Source of the DNA: DATGCT01 sp964639325
GTDB taxonomy: Bacteria; Patescibacteriota; Minisyncoccia; UBA6257; GWB1-50-10
DNA: 5,205 bases
Direction of reading: 5' to 3'
Assembly: GCA_964639325.1 (NCBI GenBank)
Contig: CAZXDO010000016.1
Location: forward strand, 1 to 5,205
Shown: in pieces, positions 1 to 5,205 of the stretch
Position numbering within the stretch: the stretch's first letter is position 1
Layout: every line of letters starts with the position of its first letter
Notes under the pieces: generated by a model
Database searches by the model: none
What the model was told of the DNA's origin: nothing
The model's input: the letters and a program-made list of their open reading frames with translations, nothing else
Translations under genes and position numbers: made by a program

Positions 1-2
1 TT

Positions 3-560
3 TTTAGTGTAGAGGAACTAGCTGATTTGTTAGAAATAGATAGAACTGCTGTTATGAGATATAAGAAAAAGCTGGTTGAATATAAATTAATAATTGATAA
101 GCGTTTGGGTCAGGGAAATCCTAATAGAATTTATGTTTTAAAACCAGAGCTTGTGGATAACAATCCTCTGAAGTCGCAAAATGCGACTTCTAGAAGTGGC
201 AATATAAAACCTCTAGAAGTTTCAAATAGCGACCCTATTGATACTGACGTTAATAAAACTGAGATAATAAATAACGTTAATAACGCTATTTCAAATAAAA
301 AGAAGAAAAAAAGATCTGAAGATAAAGAATATCTTGCTTCATACATAGCAGAGCAACTAGAGGATGACCATTCTTTAGGATTTTTTAGAAAGGTTGTGGA
401 CCTTATGCCAGAAAATTTAATATATCAGGCCTTAAGTGAAGTAAAAGACACATACTTAACCGGGAAAATTAAAAAAAACAAAGCAGCCTTGTTTACAACA
501 GTTATTAAAGCAAAAGCGGTAGAATATAATATTAACCTCAATATAAATAAAACAAAATAA
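3..560 (+). CDS. Replication-initiator-like winged-helix protein, 5'-partial
   Basis: The reading frame is open to the left edge, so the gene is cut by the window. A TTG at 27 could serve as a start, but the codons before it read FSVEELAD, which completes the first helix of a helix-turn-helix, so the true start is probably upstream. Visible order: a winged HTH (ELADLLEIDRTAVMRYKKKLVEY), a wing-like segment ending NPNRIYVLKPEL, a polar linker of about 60 residues rich in Asn and Ser, a Lys-rich stretch (KKKKKR), and a helical C-terminal domain (EYLASYIAEQLEDDHSLGFF through AALFTTVIKAKA). The wHTH followed by NRIYVLKP and a KSQNATSRS/LEVSNSD linker resembles replication initiators of Gram-positive plasmids, conjugative elements and phages; this is recognition by eye, without a search. 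The DNA coding for the linker contains origin-like repeats, which supports an initiator role. It could instead be a transcriptional regulator. The stop lies 2 bases before the restriction-modification start, so the two are probably co-transcribed. Confidence 0.65.
   Translation, partial: FSVEELADLLEIDRTAVMRYKKKLVEYKLIIDKRLGQGNPNRIYVLKPELVDNNPLKSQNATSRSGNIKPLEVSNSDPIDTDVNKTEIINNVNNAISNKKKKKRSEDKEYLASYIAEQLEDDHSLGFFRKVVDLMPENLIYQALSEVKDTYLTGKIKKNKAALFTTVIKAKAVEYNINLNINKTK
152..160 (-). promoter_or_regulatory. DnaA box
   Basis: The + strand reads TGTGGATAA, the exact complement of the consensus DnaA-binding 9-mer TTATCCACA. A single 9-mer can occur by chance and this one also codes for part of LVDN, but it ends only 9 bases before the first iteron-like repeat, which makes chance less likely. 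Confidence 0.5.
170..224. repeat. Iteron-like cluster, four copies of GAAGTNNCA
   Basis: Copies are GAAGTCGCA at 170-178 (+), TGCGACTTC at 182-190 (the same motif inverted), GAAGTGGCA at 193-201 (+) and GAAGTTTCA at 216-224 (+). The first two form a perfect 9-bp inverted repeat around AAA. The second and third form an inverted pair around TA with one mismatch, and a perfect 12-bp palindrome ACTTCTAGAAGT sits at 186-197. The context also repeats: CCTCT precedes copies 1 and 4. These are likely binding sites for the encoded wHTH protein, as origin iterons or as an autoregulatory operator. Confidence 0.55.
502..530 (+). promoter_or_regulatory. Possible internal promoter for the type IIG gene
   Basis: A perfect -10 hexamer TATAAT at 525-530 lies 17 bp after a weak -35 candidate TTATTA at 502-507 (3 of 6 consensus positions). 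A transcript from here would start near 537 and give a leader of about 26 bases before the ATG at 563. In AT-rich coding DNA such hexamers are frequent, so this is only a candidate for expression of the RM gene independently of the initiator gene. Confidence 0.3.
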
Positions 561-562
561 CA

Positions 563-3500
563 ATGAGTAATTTAAATAATAAATCATTAATTAGTTTATC
601 TGAAAATTTTATAGTTAGCTTAAATAAGAAAATAAACCAATTAAAATCAGAGGAAGACCTTAGAATAACCGTAGAAAAGATTTTAGAACCACTAAAAAAA
701 GAAATAGGCATAAAATCTGAACCAAGATACGAAAAATCAATCTACAAAGGCCGATCTGATGCTGTTCATGGTCAAGTTATCATTGAATATGAAAAACCTA
801 TGTCTTTTTTATCTAAAGAAAAACAAAAACATGCATATAAACAACTTGTGGAATATCTAATTGGGGAGTCTCAAAACTCAAAATTAAATAAATTAATTGG
901 TGTTGGATTTGATGGAAAAACTATATTTTTTATTCAATATTCAGGCAGAGACATTAAAGCTATAGATAAAACGAAATTTGCAATTAGAGGCCCCTATGAT
1001 TTTAATACAGACAGCGCTAGAACCTTTTTGATTCATTTACGGGCATTATCTCGGCTTCCTCTTACTGCTGAAAATTTAGCTCAAAAATTTGGGCCAGACA
1101 GTAGTATTGCACCAAAATCTGTTTCTGCCTTAGTTAATGCCTTAAGGTTCTGGGGTAATCAGACAAGGATCCAAACATTTTTTAATGAGTGGAAGAGACT
1201 TTTTGGCATTGTCTATGGAGAACATTTTAGTAGCCACAAAGGAAAAGAGTCAGAGCCACTTTTAAGGTTATATAAAGTAGGCAAGGATGTGAGCTTTCAA
1301 GAACTTTTATTTTCTGTTCATACTTACTTTGCTTTTTTAATGAAACTTATCGTTGCGGAACTCTTGACTTTAAGAGAAACATCTTTTAATTCGTCTCTTG
1401 CTTCTCAACTTGCCCATATTTCTGATGATAAACTTAAAAGACAGCTTGAAGACATAGAAGATGGCGGAATTTATACCCTAAGAGGAATTACTAATTTTTT
1501 GGAAGGAGATTTTTTCCGCTGGTACCTTGATACTTTTGATTCACCTGAACTAAAAGACGCCATCAGAGAAATCTCAAGAGCCCTTTCTGAGTTTGAACCA
1601 GCAACTAGCACCTTAGACCCAGTTTCGACTCGTGACCTTCTCAAAAAACTTTATCAGTATCTAATCCCGCAGGAAGTCCGCCACCGCCTTGGTGAATATT
1701 ACACACCTGATTGGCTGGCGGAATTATTACTAAATGAGGTTGGCTATGATGGTAACACACGTAAAAGATTTTTGGATCCAGCTTGTGGCTCGGGTACTTT
1801 TTTAGTTTTAGCTATTCAGCGAGCCAAAGAACATGGTCGTAAAGAAAAACAGCCTCCTTTTGAAGTAGCAAAAAGAATTGCTGCCAATATCTGGGGATTT
1901 GACTTAAATCCTTTGGCGGTCATTGCTGCACGCACTAATTATCTTCTTGCTTTGGGTGATTTAGTAGAAGAATTACAGAATTTTGAAATTCCAATTTATC
2001 TTGCAGATTCGATCTTGTGGCCAGAGAGAAAAGGACAAATGGTTTTGAGGCCAGAAGGGGAGTCTATAGAAGTTCAAACTTCTGTTGGACCATTTTTTGT
2101 TCCTAAAATTTGGGTAAAAGAAGGTGAATCGAAAGAAGGAGTATTTGGTTATAAGTGGTTAATTTCCAAAGCAGCACTATTGATTGAAAATATGGTGAAA
2201 AACGAATACTCGGTGGATGAAGCTATGAATCAATTTAAGAAGGAAACGTTGGTTTCCCCCCCTCACGAAAATATAGTTTCAAGTTTTTATAAACAAATAT
2301 TAGATCTTGAGAAGCAGCATAAGAATGGTATTTGGGCCCGCTTTTTGAAAAATGCCTTTGCCCCGACGATAGCCGGTAAGTTTGATTTCGTGGTTGGTAA
2401 TCCACCGTGGATTAGATGGGATTTTCTTTCGCAGGAGTATCGAGATGCTACACTCCAGCTCTGGAAGGATTACGGCTTGTTTTCGCTAAAAGGGTTTCAG
2501 GCTCGCCTTGGTGGTGGTAAAAAAGATTTTTCAATGCTTTTTGTTTATGCTTCATCTGATTATTACTTAAAAGATAGCGCAAGGTTAGGGTTTTTAATTA
2601 CACAAGAAGTTTTAAAAGCCAAAGGTGCCGGTGAAGGTTTTAGAAAATTTCAATTAGGAGACAAGAAATATCTTAAAATATTGAAGGCTCACGACCTAGT
2701 TTCTATTCAGCCATTTGAAGGGGCGGCTAATAAAACTGCTGCAATTATTCTTAAAAAGGGAGATAAAACAGAATACCCACTTCCTTATTTTGTTTGGATA
2801 AAGAAAAAAGGTGTTGGCAAAATTGCTACGGATAAATTATTAAGTGAGGTTTTACCGCTTTTACAAAAGAAAAAATGTTATGCTAAACCTATCGGCTCAA
2901 GTGTCGGTGCTTGGCAGACTCAAACTGTTGAATCAGAGGGGTTATCAGATGTTGAGGGTAAAAATTATTACACAGCCATTTTAGGTGCTAACCCAAATCC
3001 TTATGGTGTATTTTGGCTAGAAGTAAAACAAGTATTGTCTAATGAAAATATAATAATTCGTAATTTAACAGAAAAAGGTAAATTAAAAATTCAGCAGATT
3101 GAAGAAACCATAGAACAAGATTTAGTTTATCCTGCAATTAGAGGCTCAGATATAAAAAGATGGGCTTTTGGGCATATAATATTTTTATTGATGGTTCAGG
3201 ATCCGGGGAAAAGGGCACCTTATCCTCAGGAAATGATGAAAAATAAATGGCCTAGGACTTATAATTACCTTATAAAATTTAAGGAAATTCTTTTAAAACG
3301 TGGTTCGAAAACAATTAGAAAACTTGCTGAGAATACTGAATTCTATGCGATGTTTGGAATAGAAAAGAAAACCGTTTCCCCCTATAAAGTTGTATGGAAG
3401 GCAATGTCAAATGATATTTATGCATGCGTTATTTCCCAAATTAAGACCGACATAGGTTTTAAAATTGTAATTCCTCTTCATACAACATCATTTTTTGCTA

Positions 3501-3784
3501 CTGATAGTGAATCTGAAGCTCATTATCTTTGTGCTATTATCAATTCAAAACCAGTTCGTGATTTTATTAAGTCATTTTCTTCTGCCGGTCGCGGTTTTGG
3601 AACGCCATCAGTAATGGAGAATGTTGGCATTTCGAAATTTGACTCCAATAATCTGCTTCACCAAAAACTTGCCGTATTATCTCAAAAATGCCACCAACTT
3701 AAAGCAGGAGGTAAAGAAAAAGAAATTGAAAAATTGGAAAAAGAAAACGATGAATTAGTAAAGAAACTTTTTAAGATTAAATAA
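563..3784 (+). CDS. Type IIG (Eco57I-like) restriction-modification enzyme, fused endonuclease and N6-adenine methyltransferase
   Basis: A single 1073-residue chain expected to methylate adenine in a specific DNA site using S-adenosylmethionine, and to cut unmodified DNA. The N-terminal segment (about 1-150) carries GRSDAVHG (D66) and VIIEYEKP (E75, E77, K78), a PD-(D/E)XK-like arrangement. A helical linker follows (about 150-370). The methyltransferase core begins with RLGEYYTPDWLA (376-386), then motif I DPACGSGTF (405-413), FDLNP (446-450) and catalytic motif IV NPPW (613-616). About 200 residues separate motifs I and IV. RLGFLITQEVLK (674-685) ends the core. The target-recognition part covers roughly 700-1030 and ends with the GRGFGTPSVMENVGISKF stretch; a short Lys/Glu coiled coil (about 1049-1071) closes the protein. 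The ATG at 563 is 2 bases after the upstream stop and has no clear Shine-Dalgarno sequence, so translation may be coupled. No separate methylase, specificity or restriction subunit is seen nearby, which fits a self-contained enzyme; a BREX PglX-like role is a less likely alternative. The recognition site cannot be read from the sequence. Confidence 0.92.
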   Translation: MSNLNNKSLISLSENFIVSLNKKINQLKSEEDLRITVEKILEPLKKEIGIKSEPRYEKSIYKGRSDAVHGQVIIEYEKPMSFLSKEKQKHAYKQLVEYLIGESQNSKLNKLIGVGFDGKTIFFIQYSGRDIKAIDKTKFAIRGPYDFNTDSARTFLIHLRALSRLPLTAENLAQKFGPDSSIAPKSVSALVNALRFWGNQTRIQTFFNEWKRLFGIVYGEHFSSHKGKESEPLLRLYKVGKDVSFQELLFSVHTYFAFLMKLIVAELLTLRETSFNSSLASQLAHISDDKLKRQLEDIEDGGIYTLRGITNFLEGDFFRWYLDTFDSPELKDAIREISRALSEFEPATSTLDPVSTRDLLKKLYQYLIPQEVRHRLGEYYTPDWLAELLLNEVGYDGNTRKRFLDPACGSGTFLVLAIQRAKEHGRKEKQPPFEVAKRIAANIWGFDLNPLAVIAARTNYLLALGDLVEELQNFEIPIYLADSILWPERKGQMVLRPEGESIEVQTSVGPFFVPKIWVKEGESKEGVFGYKWLISKAALLIENMVKNEYSVDEAMNQFKKETLVSPPHENIVSSFYKQILDLEKQHKNGIWARFLKNAFAPTIAGKFDFVVGNPPWIRWDFLSQEYRDATLQLWKDYGLFSLKGFQARLGGGKKDFSMLFVYASSDYYLKDSARLGFLITQEVLKAKGAGEGFRKFQLGDKKYLKILKAHDLVSIQPFEGAANKTAAIILKKGDKTEYPLPYFVWIKKKGVGKIATDKLLSEVLPLLQKKKCYAKPIGSSVGAWQTQTVESEGLSDVEGKNYYTAILGANPNPYGVFWLEVKQVLSNENIIIRNLTEKGKLKIQQIEETIEQDLVYPAIRGSDIKRWAFGHIIFLLMVQDPGKRAPYPQEMMKNKWPRTYNYLIKFKEILLKRGSKTIRKLAENTEFYAMFGIEKKTVSPYKVVWKAMSNDIYACVISQIKTDIGFKIVIPLHTTSFFATDSESEAHYLCAIINSKPVRDFIKSFSSAGRGFGTPSVMENVGISKFDSNNLLHQKLAVLSQKCHQLKAGGKEKEIEKLEKENDELVKKLFKIK

Positions 3785-3800
3785 ATTTTGTAAGAATAAT

Positions 3801-4424
3801 ATGAATTATCAATCATATAGTATTTTTTTAAATATTTTAGGTGGAATCATTGCTGGTTTTATTGTTTATTTTATTATTGAGCACAGAGAAAGACACCAGT
3901 GGCAAAAATCCAAGGTTAAACTCATAAAATTATTTGATGGCACATTAAATCGTGCTTTGAGTACAATTAGATTATTGGCTGGGATAAACCCCCCACCCCC
4001 TTTAGATATTCAAAAAAACGAACAATTTTTAAAATACATTAAGAAAGAATTTGGAGAGGATTGTAAAAATTTATCAGAATATATTATTAATAATCTTACC
4101 CCCGAAAGGCATAAAACTCTATTGGTAAATATTCAAGGACTCCAGGAAGAAACAAAATATTTGCTTTCCATGTTTTTAACATTCAAAAAAGCAGATAATT
4201 GGTATGTAGAAAGAATTATTGAACTTTATAATCATATACAGTCTGACTTTTGGGCTTTCTGTACCTTTCCGGAGATAAGTGATTATAAATATAAAGAGGA
4301 CCGAAAGATTAAAGATTTTAAATATTGTGCCGCTAATAATATTGTGGATTTTTCTAAGTTTGTTTTAGAAGTAAAACATCATAAAAATATAAGGAATAAT
4401 ACTTGCTTGAACGGAGAGTGTTAG
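3801..4424 (+). CDS. Hypothetical protein with one N-terminal membrane helix
   Basis: I do not recognise this 207-residue protein. It begins with one hydrophobic segment (about residues 7-26, including NILGGIIAGFIVYF). Positively charged residues follow (EHRERHQWQKSKVK), which by the positive-inside rule places the C-terminal domain of about 175 residues in the cytoplasm. There is no signal-peptidase site, so it is probably membrane-anchored. The soluble part looks mostly helical, has a four-proline turn (64-67) and ends in a polar tail with the two cysteines CLNGEC. No enzyme motif is visible. It starts 16 bases after the type IIG stop on the same strand and is probably in the same transcript. 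An effector or accessory role in defence is possible from position alone, but nothing in its own sequence shows it. Confidence is high that it is a gene and low for any function. Confidence 0.8.
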   Translation: MNYQSYSIFLNILGGIIAGFIVYFIIEHRERHQWQKSKVKLIKLFDGTLNRALSTIRLLAGINPPPPLDIQKNEQFLKYIKKEFGEDCKNLSEYIINNLTPERHKTLLVNIQGLQEETKYLLSMFLTFKKADNWYVERIIELYNHIQSDFWAFCTFPEISDYKYKEDRKIKDFKYCAANNIVDFSKFVLEVKHHKNIRNNTCLNGEC

Positions 4425-4430
4425 TAAAAT
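4403..4430 (+). promoter_or_regulatory. Weak promoter candidate for the NYN gene
   Basis: TTGCTT at 4403-4408 and TAAAAT at 4425-4430 are separated by 16 bp, overlapping the end of the upstream gene. The -35 matches only its first three bases. A 7-bp inverted repeat, ACTTGCT at 4401-4407 and AGCAAGT at 4445-4451, brackets the gap. This is weak evidence for separate expression of the NYN gene. Confidence 0.2.
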
Positions 4431-4470
4431 TATTTGGTAAATGTAGCAAGTGAAGCAACAAAGACTTAAA

Positions 4471-4944
4471 ATGCCAAAAACATATGCTTTTATTGATAGC
4501 CAAAATCTGAATTTAGGTGTTCGGACACAAGGTTGGAAATTGGATTGGCGTAAGTTCAGGCAGTATTTAAGAAATAAATATAATGTTTATAAAGCTTATA
4601 CTTTTATTGGGTACAAAGTCGGAAACGAGGCTTTATATACCAAGATGCAGCAAATGGGTTACGTGGTTGTATTAAAACCCACGATGGAATTACCAGATAA
4701 AACTGTTAAAGGAAATGTTGATTCAGAATTAGTACTCCATTGCATGATTCATTATAAAGAATATGATAAGGCTATTATTGTTTCAGGAGATGGCGATTTC
4801 CATTGTTTAGTAGAGTTCTTAGAGCAACAGAATAAACTGTCCCATATTTTGGTACCAAATAGACATTATTCTGGACTGCTACGAAAATATAATAACTTTG
4901 TAGTAAGGATAGATTTATTAAAAGGTTCTTTAGAACTACAATAA
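4471..4944 (+). CDS. NYN domain protein (LabA/DUF88 family), probable PIN-like ribonuclease
   Basis: A 157-residue protein that is essentially one NYN domain, a PIN-like fold that binds a metal through clustered acidic residues and in characterised members cleaves RNA. Visible motifs are FIDSQNLN near the N-terminus (D9, N12), KGNVDSELVLH (D84) and VSGDGDF (D107, D109), the expected acidic set for an active enzyme. The order beta-strand/FIDSQN, middle KGNVD, then SGDGDF is characteristic, and the length is normal for a stand-alone member. The start is placed at the ATG at 4471 because the core begins at once (MPKTYAFIDSQN). A GTG at 4450 would add seven residues (MKQQRLK) and is possible; neither start has a good Shine-Dalgarno sequence. 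The gene lies 46 bases after the membrane protein. Its stop codon overlaps the U-tract of a - strand terminator. The RNA substrate is unknown; roles in RNA turnover or as a defence or toxin-like nuclease are both possible. Confidence 0.9.
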   Translation: MPKTYAFIDSQNLNLGVRTQGWKLDWRKFRQYLRNKYNVYKAYTFIGYKVGNEALYTKMQQMGYVVVLKPTMELPDKTVKGNVDSELVLHCMIHYKEYDKAIIVSGDGDFHCLVEFLEQQNKLSHILVPNRHYSGLLRKYNNFVVRIDLLKGSLELQ

Positions 4945-4969
4945 AAAAGACCGAGATCAGCGGTCGGTC
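4943..4969 (-). terminator. Intrinsic terminator on the - strand
   Basis: Read on the - strand, GACCGA (4969-4964) pairs perfectly with TCGGTC (4954-4949) across a 9-base loop, and six T (4948-4943) follow directly. The + strand shows no T-run after the stem, so it works only leftward. The U-tract overlaps the TAA of the NYN gene. An alternative 7-bp stem uses GACCGAG at 4995-4989 with CTCGGTC at 4955-4949. Confidence 0.7.
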
Positions 4970-5003
4970 GAAACCTTAGGCTATTTAACTCGGTCATCGT
5001 GAT
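4943..5003 (-). ncRNA. Candidate small RNA of about 60 nt
   Basis: The segment lies between a near-consensus - strand promoter and an intrinsic terminator. With initiation about 7 bases after the -10 box, the RNA would run from about 5003 to the U-tract at 4943. It can fold by pairing GACCGAG near its 5' end with CUCGGUC before the U-tract, and inside this a small GGU-UUCG-ACC hairpin is possible. An ATG at 4997 opens a frame with no stop before the terminator, so no peptide is completed. It matches no RNA family I know (not tmRNA, SRP RNA or tRNA). The 3' end abuts the end of the NYN mRNA in convergent orientation. Existence of the RNA is inferred from its signals; the target is unknown. Confidence 0.5.
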
Positions 5004-5009
5004 GGTAGT

Positions 5010-5038
5010 ACTATAACATCTTAGTGTCTTGGTGTCAA
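5010..5038 (-). promoter_or_regulatory. Strong sigma-70-type promoter facing left
   Basis: On the - strand there is a perfect -35 TTGACA (5038-5033), a 17-bp spacer and a -10 TATAGT (5015-5010) with the extended -10 TG one base upstream (TGTTATAGT). This is by far the best promoter in the window. The spacer holds a short imperfect tandem (GACACCAA, GACACTAA) overlapping the -35 box. The 8-bp palindrome TAGTACTA (5006-5013) overlaps the -10 box and could be a regulatory site. Confidence 0.7.
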
Positions 5039-5045
5039 ATTGACA
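5033..5045. repeat. Back-to-back TTGACA inverted repeat
   Basis: TGTCAA and TTGACA flank a single A, giving a perfect 13-bp inverted repeat. The left half is the -35 box of the leftward promoter. The right half would be a -35 box for rightward transcription, but no -10-like hexamer lies 16-18 bp beyond it. It may be an operator centred on the -35 box rather than a second promoter. Confidence 0.4.
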
Positions 5046-5065
5046 GGTGCTGTTGCCTTTACCCT

Positions 5066-5081
5066 TGTTTTTCGAAAAACA
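5066..5081. repeat. Perfect 16-bp palindrome
   Basis: TGTTTTTCGAAAAACA is self-complementary over all 16 bases. It lies about 28 bp upstream of the -35 box of the leftward promoter, a fitting place for an activator or repressor dimer site. As RNA it would be a weak hairpin without a proper loop and is a poor terminator. Confidence 0.4.
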
Positions 5082-5091
5082 TAGTTTTTAG

Positions 5092-5104
5092 ATCCTTCCA
5101 GGAT
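5092..5104. repeat. Short hairpin, 5-bp stem
   Basis: ATCCT (5092-5096) and AGGAT (5100-5104) flank a 3-base loop. It is too short to be convincing alone but adds to the cluster of inverted repeats in this intergenic stretch. Confidence 0.2.
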
Positions 5105-5150
5105 GAAAGAGCAGGGGGGAAAGAACGCCAGCTTTTTCGGTCTGATTGCC

Positions 5151-5202
5151 GCAAAATTATCTCTTATTGATTAACTTGCTTATGCCTTTTCTATAATTTT
5201 GC
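5151..5202. repeat. 10-bp perfect inverted repeat at the right edge
   Basis: GCAAAATTAT (5151-5160) is matched by ATAATTTTGC (5193-5202) with 32 bases between. The repeat ends 3 bases from the edge of the window, so its context is cut off. It could be an operator pair, an RNA stem or part of a mobile-element end. Confidence 0.35.
5167..5197 (+). promoter_or_regulatory. Possible rightward promoter at the window edge
   Basis: A perfect TATAAT at 5192-5197 is preceded by TTGATT at 5167-5172 with a 19-bp spacer, longer than ideal. It would drive a gene beyond the right edge, and its -10 box lies within the right arm of the 5151-5202 inverted repeat. Confidence 0.25.
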
Positions 5203-5205
5203 CCG

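Larger units (their letters stand above)
152..330. other. Candidate replication origin inside the initiator gene
   Basis: Three elements usual in bacterial and plasmid origins lie in order inside the coding sequence. There is a perfect DnaA box at 152-160, an iteron-like cluster at 170-224, and a very AT-rich tract from about 240 to 315 that could be the unwinding element. The AT-rich tract contains the 10-bp direct repeat ACGTTAATAA at 247-256 and 274-283. Initiator genes with an internal origin are known from the RepA_N plasmid family and from the lambda O gene. The arrangement is visible in the sequence; origin function is inferred. Confidence 0.5.

Noticed and set aside
27..29. TTG as the true start of the first gene
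   Set aside because: The open frame continues to the left edge and the upstream codons complete the helix-turn-helix, so the gene is more likely cut by the window.
131..346. 71-codon open frame on the - strand
   Set aside because: It lies wholly inside the initiator-like gene, and its Phe/Leu-rich translation is the complement of the A-rich linker codons.
4450..4470. GTG start giving a longer NYN protein
   Set aside because: It adds only seven residues before a core that starts right after the ATG at 4471, and it has no ribosome-binding site. It is not excluded.
4949..4995. Terminator for the + strand operon
   Set aside because: The stems exist on both strands, but no T-run follows them on the + strand. 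The + strand transcript probably ends elsewhere.
4943..4997. Small peptide from the ATG at 4997 on the - strand
   Set aside because: The frame has no stop before the terminator and no ribosome-binding site, so no peptide would be completed from this RNA.
5021..5170. Open frame on the - strand of about 49 codons
   Set aside because: It has no ATG start and runs through the promoter, so it is probably an open frame by chance.
5103..5174. 23-codon + strand ORF (ATG to TAA)
   Set aside because: It is very short, has no spaced ribosome-binding site and no recognisable product.
1..5205. CRISPR array, tRNA, rRNA, tmRNA or insertion sequence
   Set aside because: No regularly spaced repeats, cloverleaf, conserved RNA motif or transposase was seen on either strand.

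Overview
The window is AT-rich and reads throughout in the standard genetic code (TAA and TAG stops, TGG for Trp). It has four closely packed + strand genes and then a 261-base stretch without a recognised protein gene. The style suggests a low-GC bacterium, possibly of the Candidate Phyla Radiation (Patescibacteria): starts lack a clear Shine-Dalgarno sequence, the genes are tightly spaced, and there is a LabA/DUF88-type NYN protein of a kind I associate with that group. The lineage is an inference; there is no marker gene here. A replication-initiator-like gene next to a restriction-modification (RM) gene suggests a plasmid or integrated mobile element rather than core chromosome.

Left part (1-560): the 3' portion of a winged-helix, initiator-like gene that enters from outside the window. 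Its coding sequence contains what looks like a replication origin. A perfect DnaA box is followed by four copies of a 9-bp iteron-like motif (GAAGTNNCA, one inverted) and then a very AT-rich tract with a 10-bp direct repeat. This is one of the two most interesting signals here.

Middle (563-3784): a 1073-residue single-chain type IIG (Eco57I-like) enzyme. It has an N-terminal nuclease-like segment, an N6-adenine methyltransferase core (DPACGSG and NPPW) and a C-terminal target-recognition region. It starts 2 bases after the initiator stop. After it come an unrecognised protein with one N-terminal membrane helix (3801-4424) and a NYN/PIN-like ribonuclease (4471-4944). The layout fits a small defence cassette carried by a replicon: DNA modification and restriction, a membrane protein of unknown role, and a probable RNase.

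Right part (4945-5205): the - strand carries a compact transcription unit. A near-consensus promoter (TTGACA, 17-bp spacer, extended TGTTATAGT) lies just upstream of about 60 nt that end in an intrinsic terminator, whose U-tract overlaps the stop codon of the NYN gene. No ORF is completed inside it, so it is a candidate small RNA. The rest of this stretch holds several perfect palindromes or inverted repeats and a possible rightward promoter at the edge.
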